Below, piece after piece: positions 7,020-13,566 of a stretch of 50,530 nt of DNA (position 1 is its first letter; each line of letters begins with the position of its first letter). The translations under genes and the position numbers were made by a program. Location of the stretch: assembly GCF_000717245.1 (NCBI RefSeq), contig NZ_JNYQ01000022.1, positions 1 through 50,530 of the forward strand. The letters run 5' to 3'. This DNA is from Kitasatospora papulosa (lineage in GTDB: Bacteria; Actinomycetota; Actinomycetes; Streptomycetales; Streptomycetaceae). A model generated the notes under the pieces. The model worked only from the letters and a program-made list of their open reading frames with translations, was not told where the DNA came from and did no database searches.

Positions 7020-8006
7020 TCAGACGCCCGGGGCTGCGTCGTCCCCGGCCGCCTGGTCGCGCATCCGGTAGGCCGTTCGGCTCGCGAACTGCCGCAACTC
7101 GTGCCGCAGCTGCTCACCCCGGCCCGGGTCGTACAGCAGGGCGGCTGCGAGGATTCCGTCCCCCACCGCGTCGTAGATCTGCCGTTGCTGAGCGAGGGCT
7201 CGTTCCATCGTGGCGACGGCCTCCGCTCCTGGGTCCAGGCGCTTCTGGTCGACGTTGTCGCTGTCTGCCTGCTCCGGGTCGTGCTCCTTGCCGGAGGACT
7301 GCGCAGGCACCGGGGGGGCTGCCGGTGCGAGACGTGGTGCGCGTCCCTCGGCAGCGGCCGTAGTGAGGACGTCGCGCACCTGGTCCGGCCGGGAGAACTG
7401 CCGGGCCGGAGGCAGCACCGCCCGCGCCTCCGCGAGATCAGCGGCCGTGACCTTCCGGTTGCCCCGAAGCTCCTTCACCTCGCGGTACAGAGCGACGGCC
7501 GCCTCCTGGCCGTAGTCCGTGAAGACGGGCCGCAGCTCCCGGGCCTGCCCCTCGTTGATGTCCCCAATTGGGGACACTGCGGCGGCGACAGGCCAAGCCT
7601 CGATCATCCGGTACGCCTGTGACTTCCGGATCTCCCACACATCGTCCAGGTACTCCACGAACGTCGCGTGCGTCTCCCGGTACAGGCGGCCCCGGCTGAT
7701 GACCTCCAGCGCCTTGCCCGCGACGATCACCGACTTCCGGAAGCCGGTCAGCGCCTGCTCGCACACGAGCAGGTGCGCGCGCTGCTGGTCGTCCAGCGGG
7801 GCCGTCACAGTCTCGGCGACGTCGTACGGCGTAGGGAGCTGCGCTACGGATACGGGCGTCGACACGTCCGCGCCGGTCAGCGTTGCGACGACTCCAGCGG
7901 ACTGCGCGGCCGCAGCTTCCCGCTGGCCGACGCCAGCCTCCAGCTCCTCGTCGTCCGGCTCGGCGCTGCGGGTCGACGGCATGACCAGGGCACGACGACG
8001 GCTCAC
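7020..8006 (-). CDS. parB: ParB-like plasmid partition protein
   Basis: The 328-residue protein has a disordered N-terminus, a central helical DNA-binding region (about 70-190: LTGFRKSVIVAGKALEVI, RGRLYRETHATFVEYLDDVWEIRKSQAYRMIEAW), and a long helical C-terminus (about 270-320) likely for dimerisation. Its start overlaps the parA stop by 4 bases (ATGA), so the two are translationally coupled as in most parAB operons. ParB proteins bind centromere sites and load the ParA ATPase. This one lacks an obvious canonical ParB N-terminal CTPase box, as in the divergent partners of actinomycete plasmid ParA proteins, so the name rests on context and the helical DNA-binding core. Confidence 0.75.
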   Translation of the reverse strand: MSRRRALVMPSTRSAEPDDEELEAGVGQREAAAAQSAGVVATLTGADVSTPVSVAQLPTPYDVAETVTAPLDDQQRAHLLVCEQALTGFRKSVIVAGKALEVISRGRLYRETHATFVEYLDDVWEIRKSQAYRMIEAWPVAAAVSPIGDINEGQARELRPVFTDYGQEAAVALYREVKELRGNRKVTAADLAEARAVLPPARQFSRPDQVRDVLTTAAAEGRAPRLAPAAPPVPAQSSGKEHDPEQADSDNVDQKRLDPGAEAVATMERALAQQRQIYDAVGDGILAAALLYDPGRGEQLRHELRQFASRTAYRMRDQAAGDDAAPGV

Positions 8007-8938
8007 GCTCCGGCCTCCGGCGTCTCCAGGAAGAGGTGCGCGGCCTGGTCGTAGTCCCCGGCCGCTGTCGACTTCGGCGCGTACAGGCGCACTGGCTGCT
8101 CAGCGATCGGGGCCTCCGCCGCCCGGACACTGCGCCGGATCGGCACGACCACCGCGTCCGGGTAGTCCTCGGACACCTTGGTTGCGAGTTGCCGGGCAAA
8201 GTCGCTCTTGTCCCACGCGGTGAGGAAGACAGCCCCGACCTTGAGCTTCGGATTCGTCTTGCGCTGGACGCTGCGGATCGTGCGGTCCAGCGACGCCATC
8301 GCCTTCATGTCCAGGCCGCCCACCTTCACGGGGACGAGGGCCTCGTCCCCGGCGGTGAGGGCTGCCACGGTGACCAGGCCGAGCGACGGGGCCGCGTCGA
8401 TCAAAGTCACGTCGTACGGCGAGTGTCCGCCGGCCTCTTGCGCTTCCTGAGCGATGGCGGCTGCGATGGCGTTCTCCGCGCCGATCGGCCGTTCGTACTC
8501 GACCCGCGACAGGTCCAGCCCGGACGGCACGACGTCGACGCCTTCGAACAGGGTCGGGTAGGTCGCCTCGGCCAGTGTGCACTCGTCGAAGAAGACGCTG
8601 CGCAGCGAGTGGCGCGGCGAGCCCTCCGGATACTGCGGCAGCAACCACACCGACAGGGCGGCCTCCTGGTGGTCGGCGTCGATCACGCGGACCCGGAGGC
8701 CAGCAGCGGCCCAGGCGGCGGCGAGCTCCACCGCCGTGGTGGTCTTGCCCGCCCCGCCCTTCTGGTTCACGGCGACATAGACTCGGGCCGGCGTCGCCGG
8801 GCGGAACGTCGGCGGCACCAGGATCTGTGGCCGCCAGGCCTGATACGGGGTGTCGGCGTCCCAGGCCGAGACGACGTCCAGCCGGTCGCCAGGCGGGCTG
8901 TCGAGAGGTGGCAGTGCCGTTCGTGGTGATTCGGTCAT
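8003..8938 (-). CDS. parA: ParA-family partition ATPase
   Basis: The 311-residue protein carries the deviant Walker A motif KGGAGKTTT (residues 60-68), the VIDADHQ segment (85-91) and the Walker B-type LIDAAPSLG (179-187), diagnostic of ParA/MinD ATPases. An extra N-terminal segment of about 50 residues precedes the fold, as in type Ia plasmid ParA proteins that autoregulate. It couples ATP cycling to movement of ParB-bound plasmid DNA along the nucleoid. It is first in a two-gene operon with parB (ATGA overlap). No strong Shine-Dalgarno sequence precedes the start, so translation may be weak or leaderless. Confidence 0.9.
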   Translation of the reverse strand: MTESPRTALPPLDSPPGDRLDVVSAWDADTPYQAWRPQILVPPTFRPATPARVYVAVNQKGGAGKTTTAVELAAAWAAAGLRVRVIDADHQEAALSVWLLPQYPEGSPRHSLRSVFFDECTLAEATYPTLFEGVDVVPSGLDLSRVEYERPIGAENAIAAAIAQEAQEAGGHSPYDVTLIDAAPSLGLVTVAALTAGDEALVPVKVGGLDMKAMASLDRTIRSVQRKTNPKLKVGAVFLTAWDKSDFARQLATKVSEDYPDAVVVPIRRSVRAAEAPIAEQPVRLYAPKSTAAGDYDQAAHLFLETPEAGA

Positions 8939-9122
8939 GCGGCGAACCTAACCGGCCACTCGCCTTGCCCGGAACGCCCACCCCGTCACGAGCGTCGATC
9001 GTCTCTATGCATCTACGGGCTGCACGGTCGACAGCTGTTCCGGTGAGGCGACCGTGAAGTGCGCCCGGCGAGGCCGGCTGGCGAACGCTCGAGCGAAGCT
9101 GCGTTGGGGAGGCGGCAGCTCC

Positions 9123-10085
9123 CTACTTCTCGGCATCCTCAAGGGGTGGGGGAGTAGCTGCGATGAAGTCGGCGGTCAGCTGGGCGGCGTACGGGCCGAG
9201 TTCCTCGTGGTCGAGAACGACGGAGTTCACGATGCGGTTGATGCTGTCGGAGCGGGCCAGGCGTGCGCCGCGGGCCCGGTTCGCGGTGGTGGTAAACAGA
9301 GCGCCGGCGGAGGGGCGGGTGCCGTGTTCCGGGTTCCAGACCCGCTGGTCCTGGCCGGGGTCGGGAGCGAGGGTGCCATCAGGCTGCCTGCCGGTGTAGG
9401 TGTCCAGGAGCCGGGCGGCGTCCCGGCTGATCGTCACTGTGGTGACAGCGGAGACATCGGCGTTCTTCGGCTTAATCCGCCAGGTGGTGCGGAAGCCTTC
9501 GTTGGTCCCGTTGTCCACGTCCATGAGCAGGATGGTGCCGGGCCGCAGCTTCTCGTGTCCGAAGTGCTGGTTGAGCAGCAGGTAGCAGATGGCGCGGTTG
9601 CGGTGGGCGTCGCGGCCGGTGAGCCGGTCGGCTGCCTGCATGAACCAGCGAGGGCCCTGTCCGCGCAGTCCGGTGCGCTGGGGGTCGGTGGGCACGGGCG
9701 CACCGGCGAGCCGGGCGCGGGTGAGGCTCTTCTCCACCCCGTCAGCGACGCCGAGCTCGAGGAGATGCCCGTAGAAGGACGTGACCGCGGAGACCATGAC
9801 CGCGCGGGTCGCGAGCGGGGAGTCCTGGTGCCGATCGGAGATCCACACGGCGATCTGCGCGCGGTCGCAGGTGTAGGGGTCGAGCGTGTCGCGACCCGCG
9901 TCGCACCAGTTGAGCCAGTCGGTCACGTAGCCCCGGTAGTGTCTCTTGGCTTCCGGGGAGAACGAGCCGGAGAGCAGCTTGTACGGGGAGCCGGGCGCGG
10001 TCCAGGAGCCGAGCCGCACGTACGCGTCGTGCGCCCCGCAGTCCTCGGGGTGGCAGTTAGGGCTGTGGCGGTGAAGATGGGGCAC
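9123..10085 (-). CDS. integrase-like protein lacking recognisable catalytic residues
   Basis: From the GTG at 10085 the product is about 320 residues. Residues 40-130 (SPEAKRHYRGYVTDWLNWC, then SAVTSFYGHLLELGV) resemble the SAM-like core-binding domain of tyrosine recombinases. The C-terminal half is where the catalytic domain should be, but I cannot find the Arg, His-x-x-Arg and Tyr residues of an active enzyme. An N-terminal Cys/His cluster (HRHSPNCHPEDCGAH) may bind zinc. The frame stays open to 10409, but the extra N-terminus is low-complexity and overlaps the divergent 43-aa gene, so it was rejected. It may be a DNA-binding relic of an integrase. The start is uncertain. Confidence 0.6.
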   Translation of the reverse strand: MPHLHRHSPNCHPEDCGAHDAYVRLGSWTAPGSPYKLLSGSFSPEAKRHYRGYVTDWLNWCDAGRDTLDPYTCDRAQIAVWISDRHQDSPLATRAVMVSAVTSFYGHLLELGVADGVEKSLTRARLAGAPVPTDPQRTGLRGQGPRWFMQAADRLTGRDAHRNRAICYLLLNQHFGHEKLRPGTILLMDVDNGTNEGFRTTWRIKPKNADVSAVTTVTISRDAARLLDTYTGRQPDGTLAPDPGQDQRVWNPEHGTRPSAGALFTTTANRARGARLARSDSINRIVNSVVLDHEELGPYAAQLTADFIAATPPPLEDAEK

Positions 10086-10231
10086 GCCTCGGCACCCTAC
10101 TGGTCGGCGGATCTGCCGCTTGCGGAAGCTATCCCGGTCGCCCTGGAGACGGGTGGGAGAGTTTTCCCTGCGGGCTGTTGCTGTCCATCTGGCGTTGAGA
10201 GCACCGAAGGGGTGAAGGAGGTGGTGCCCCG

Positions 10232-10363
10232 ATGTGCATGACGTGCAAGCACCCCGGCAGTAGTCACGCGGTCGTCGTCCCCCGGGAGGGCTGGCCCGAG
10301 CGCTGTGACCAGTGCCCGCGCTGCGAGGCGGAGACGCGCAGCGAGCGGGAGCAGGGCAAGTAG
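10232..10363 (+). CDS. 43-aa Cys-rich zinc-ribbon microprotein
   Basis: The ATG at 10232 follows a near-perfect GGAGGTGG ribosome site. The frame encodes 43 residues starting MCMTCKHPG, with CMTC (C2, C5) and a second cluster, CDQCPRC (C25, C28, C31), typical of a zinc ribbon or rubredoxin-like knuckle, followed by a charged tail. A hairpin follows 10 bases after the stop. It is divergent from the integrase-like gene. Such microproteins often act as small DNA-binding or regulatory factors; function is unknown. The strong ribosome site and terminator make it credible despite its size. Confidence 0.75.
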   Translation: MCMTCKHPGSSHAVVVPREGWPERCDQCPRCEAETRSEREQGK

Positions 10364-10372
10364 AGCAAGGGT

Positions 10373-10398
10373 GGGCCGGGGCGACACCGCTCCGGCCC
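10373..10398 (+). terminator. terminator after the 43-aa gene
   Basis: GGGCCGG and CCGGCCC arms (7 bp) with a 12-base loop lie 10 bases after the stop of the microprotein gene. Confidence 0.55.
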
Positions 10399-10483
10399 GT
10401 TGTCTGCATTGCCTTGGATTACCCACCATTGTTGCAGCAACTTGCAACTACTCCACCTGGTCGCTCCGCCCCTTTTTTGCTCT

Positions 10484-11575
10484 TCACGCTGGTGACGGTG
10501 CTGATGCCCAACGGATCGTTCTGGCTGGCACAGGGCGGGTTGGCAGCGGAGGTTTCGTTCCGAGCGGCGTCTGCGGAGACGGAGGATCGGGGCGACCACG
10601 CTCAACCTCCACGAGCATCGCGGTGCCGTCCGCCTTGCGCATCATCCAGTCGATGTCGTGGTCCTGGCTGTATTCAAGGGGCGGGGAGGTAACCCACGGT
10701 TCAGCCTTCGCTTCCTGATGCCCTTTGGCTCCGTCGTTTTCCCTGTTGCCGGGGTGGTGCTTGACGAGCCGCCTAGGGGCAAACCAGTCGAGGGCCTTGC
10801 CGTTGAGCCTTGCGCGTTCTTCGAGGAGGTGGCTGATGCCAGCGTTGAGGACAGCCGTGATCTCGTCGGGCGACAAGGCGGACAGCATGACCTGGAAGGC
10901 CGGGCTGATCCTCCCGACATAGTCGGGAGGCCCGTCCGTACCGTCGGCATGCAGCGGGACGCCTTGGCGGGCGTACCTGTTGTGCCGACGGGGAGGCGGG
11001 GGCACGGGCCGAGAGCTGCGGCTGTTGGTGATCCGGTGGAAGGCCTCGACGTATGGGCGCTGCTTGGCCGGTTCGATGCCGCAGGCGGTCAGGAAGGTCA
11101 CGAGCTGTTCCGGTGTGGACGGCAGCTCTTTGCGCTTGACGATCCGCCAGGCGGTGGTGCGCGGCAGGGGCCGGCGTCCGGGGGTGAGGCGGGCGTCGCT
11201 CAGGGGCGGGGCACCAGCCCGCTCGTATGCGGCGGCCAGAGCGACGCCGAGGTCGTCCTCGGTGTGGATGAGGGAAGGGGCGGGCGCGTCGAGGTGACGG
11301 AGTCGGTCGCGCTGGACGGTTCGGCCGCGGATACGTAGGAGGCGGGCACGATCGTGGTCATCCTGAGTGCCCGAGCAGGCACGTACGTAGGCGTCGAGAA
11401 CAGCCGGGGTGGGGGCGGCGGCGCCGGACTCGGCCCGCTGAACGGTGCCGCGCGAGATATTGGCGGCCTGGGCCAAGGTGCGCTGAGGTAACCGCGCAGC
11501 CCGCCGCAGGGCGGTCAGATGCTCGGCGAGGTGGGCGAAGGGACGCTCTGCGGCGCCAGCGGAGGAGCGGGTCAT
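10484..11575 (-). CDS. XRE-family HTH protein with long C-terminal region
   Basis: The 363-residue protein begins with a Cro/CI-type helix-turn-helix (about 17-70: LTALRRAARLPQRTLAQAANISRGTVQRAESG). A second helical segment around 130-175 (TTAWRIVKRKELPSTPEQLVTFLTACGI) resembles another HTH of the kind in actinomycete XRE proteins. Residues 225-262 form a helical block, and the tail is Pro-rich. It starts 10 bases after the stop of the 108-aa membrane protein gene and is likely co-transcribed with it. XRE regulators of this shape control plasmid or prophage genes; the target is unknown. Confidence 0.8.
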   Translation of the reverse strand: MTRSSAGAAERPFAHLAEHLTALRRAARLPQRTLAQAANISRGTVQRAESGAAAPTPAVLDAYVRACSGTQDDHDRARLLRIRGRTVQRDRLRHLDAPAPSLIHTEDDLGVALAAAYERAGAPPLSDARLTPGRRPLPRTTAWRIVKRKELPSTPEQLVTFLTACGIEPAKQRPYVEAFHRITNSRSSRPVPPPPRRHNRYARQGVPLHADGTDGPPDYVGRISPAFQVMLSALSPDEITAVLNAGISHLLEERARLNGKALDWFAPRRLVKHHPGNRENDGAKGHQEAKAEPWVTSPPLEYSQDHDIDWMMRKADGTAMLVEVERGRPDPPSPQTPLGTKPPLPTRPVPARTIRWASAPSPA

Positions 11576-11584
11576 GGAAGCCGC

Positions 11585-11911
11585 CTACTTGCCCACGCCG
11601 GAGCGCACGGCTGCCTCGACGAAGACGGCGGCCAGACGGCGACCACCGCCGGCCGCGGTCAGGGTGGCCGCGCCGATCGCGCCCAGGCCGCCTAGCAGTG
11701 CGAAGACATCGTCCATCGGGGTGCCGGCCAGGAACAGGCCGCTGCCCAGCGATAGGACGCAGATCAACAGGATCAACGAATGGGTGGCCCCGAATCGGCC
11801 CATCGATGCCGGTTCCCTGTTCACCGAGCCATCGAAGGAGGGGCAAGGGCAGGAAGGAACAGGGGTGGCCGGTGCCGGCCCCACCGGGCGGGAACCTAGG
11901 AGGTCGCTCAT
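11585..11911 (-). CDS. small two-TM membrane protein
   Basis: The 108-residue product has a soluble N-terminus of about 40 residues and two hydrophobic segments at roughly 45-64 (SLILLICVLSLGSGLFLAG) and 70-88 (FALLGGLGAIGAATLTAAGG), then a short basic/helical end. The start at 11911 follows GGAG at 10 bases; a longer frame to 12268 is low-quality translation. It precedes the XRE gene on the same strand. It resembles small Streptomyces plasmid membrane proteins in shape only; function is unknown. Confidence 0.7.
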   Translation of the reverse strand: MSDLLGSRPVGPAPATPVPSCPCPSFDGSVNREPASMGRFGATHSLILLICVLSLGSGLFLAGTPMDDVFALLGGLGAIGAATLTAAGGGRRLAAVFVEAAVRSGVGK

Positions 11912-12362
11912 GAGCGCAGGACTCCGTCCTGACAAGGGCCGCCGGTCGAATACCGGGGCCTGGGTCACTGGTCGCAAGGTCACGCAGCCCAGAGGCAGTT
12001 GGCCCTGCCGACAGCGGGCTGCGCGGTCCACAGCTTTCCATTTTCCTAGATCTCCCGCCCCGCCCCTATGGACTTGTTGTCCACTATGCGGCTTCCTGGC
12101 CCTGCAGGCGTTCCCCAATATCTGCCGCATGTGGCCGCTTGGATGGCCCGGTAACTCGGGCACCGCACTGACGTTTTCGAGGGGGCGAGAGCCTGGCACG
12201 GCCCAATATTTGTTCCGGATGAGTTGCGGCCGGGCCCTGTCAGAAAGACGGTGGGGGCAGCACGACATCGACGGTCAGCCGCCGGTGTCCTCCTGACGGC
12301 TACTGGTCGCAAGCCCAACCGTTTCAGGACCTTGGCAGGCGCGTTGGCCCGCGCCCGCCGAT
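11912..12362. other. gene-free region upstream of the membrane protein gene
   Basis: No credible gene was found; open frames here look like shadows in GC-rich DNA. The 12-mer ACTGGTCGCAAG occurs near 11968 and again near 12302. The region is patchier in base composition than its neighbours and lies at the left edge of the mobile-element debris. Confidence 0.35.
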
Positions 12363-12402
12363 GCGTCGATCCGACACCCGCTGGCGGGTGTCGGATCGAC
12401 GC
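12363..12402. repeat. perfect 18-bp inverted repeat with 4-base loop
   Basis: GCGTCGATCCGACACCCG and its exact complement are separated by CTGG. The hairpin sits 14 bases before the recombinase remnant. It could be a terminator, a recombination half-site pair, or an end structure left by a mobile element. There is no T-run. Confidence 0.5.
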
Positions 12403-12415
12403 GCCTACGGTGAGC

Positions 12416-12505
12416 GAGATGACGAGACTGGGACGCGTTGCTGCCGAGCTGACCGCGCTCGCGGACCACCTCACTGCCGGCCATCACCGGAGACCAGGAC
12501 TTTAA
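12416..12505 (+). pseudogene. serine-recombinase fragment
   Basis: The frame reads EMTRLGRVAAELTALADHL, which matches residues of the full serine recombinase encoded at 24905-25897 (EMKRLGRDAAELTALADHL) almost exactly. The similarity stops after about 22 residues, and the frame ends inside the inverted repeat at 12501. The rest of the gene is absent, so this is a remnant, probably of a Tn3-type resolvase. Confidence 0.65.
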
Positions 12506-12794
12506 GTGTGGTAACGGACCTAAGGGCTGTCCCGTAACTCCACAGACCGCTTACTGACGTCCGGTTCGACCTGCTTCGCAGGGGTCATGCTGAGACCGAG
12601 AATCGAAACACAACCGGACAAGCCGACCCGTCCATGGTGACCCACAGGCCTCTGCCCCGAGTTACGGGACAACGCTTAGCTCTCGCCCAACCCGCCGCTG
12701 TGTCGAGGCCCTATGGCACGCGCGAGAGGGCGCTTCGAACACGGGTCGACGGGGGAGTGGAGTTCGCTTGTCGAAGTCCGTTACCACACTTAAA
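12501..12794. mobile_element. 294-bp nested miniature inverted-repeat element
   Basis: The outer ends are a perfect 19-bp inverted repeat, TTTAAGTGTGGTAACGGAC at 12501-12519 and its complement at 12776-12794. A second pair (18 of 20 bases matching) lies inside at 12521-12540 and 12659-12678, with the core GCTGTCCCGTAACTC resembling IS5-type ends. No transposase is encoded. The element separates a recombinase remnant from a Tn3 transposase remnant. No clear target duplication was seen. Confidence 0.65.
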
Positions 12795-12892
12795 TGCCCA
12801 AGGCTCTGCAATGTAAAGTCGTGGAGTTCCTGGCAGGGCAGCTCGGCATCGCGAACGTCTCGTGTGTGAAGCGATACTCGGAGCGGCCATCG
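12794..12892 (+). pseudogene. Tn3-family transposase fragment (N-terminal region)
   Basis: The frame reads CKVVEFLAGQLGIANVSCVKRYSER, typical of the N-terminal DUF4158 region of actinomycete Tn3 transposases (pattern VVEFLAGQLGIADPSCVKRY). Only about 30 residues survive; similarity ends near 12892 and nothing matches just upstream of the inverted repeat. It lies in the same orientation as the transposase 3' end at 22935-23113. Confidence 0.65.
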
Positions 12893-13566
12893 CGTTCACC
12901 TGGCATCCGGGCCTTCCGCTGGAGCTTGGACGAGCCCGACCAGTGCGGAGCGCAGGGAGTCAGGCGCTCGATCACCTCAGCTGCGTCCTCCGCCCTCATG
13001 CGGCAGGCCGGATCACTGGTCGATGCCGACGCGGACCTTCCGGGAGAACGTCATCCAGGGTGAATGCCGTCGGCAATGGTGACGCCGGTCAGCCGTACCC
13101 GGCCGCTGTTGGCTCTCCGTTCGTAGGTCCGAGGGTGTCCGTCATCGGCGGGCGAGGGGCGTCCGAACTGGCTCTGCCTGGATCACGACGTCCGGCCTTC
13201 GGTCTGAACTGGCAGGGGACGGTGGCAGGATGATCAGACATGCCGCTTGTGTCACCCCCCTGCACTACCCTCAAGGACACGGCGCGCTGACCTGAAGCAG
13301 AGTCAGCGCAGGGGACGAGAGACGGTTGCGGGATGTACGGCGCGCGTCAGGATCGTATTGAGCGGACGACCGAGACGGGACGATCACACTCCGGGACACC
13401 GGGTAACCGAGCGGCTCTAGAAGCAGGTTCCTGACCGGGCGCAACAGTCCACCGTCCACCGCCTCATGATTCTTCCATCACAACCTCAGGCCTCCCCCGC
13501 GGGCCTTAGCCCGCGCGAGCCCGGCGTTCAGTGGGCAACACTTCCGACACCCATGCTGAGGAAGCC
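12893..13566. other. gene-free region before the hsd operon
   Basis: No convincing gene. A minus-strand frame at 12790-12999 contains DAAEVIERL, which faintly recalls the tyrosine recombinase at 29912, but the rest does not match. The last 200 bases presumably hold the hsd promoter; no clear -10/-35 pair was recognised. Confidence 0.35.

Noticed and set aside
12790..12999. Minus-strand frame containing DAAEVIERL, as a tyrosine-recombinase fragment.
   Set aside because: Only nine residues recall the recombinase at 29912, without the following catalytic motif, and the region also contains a clearer Tn3 fragment on the plus strand.
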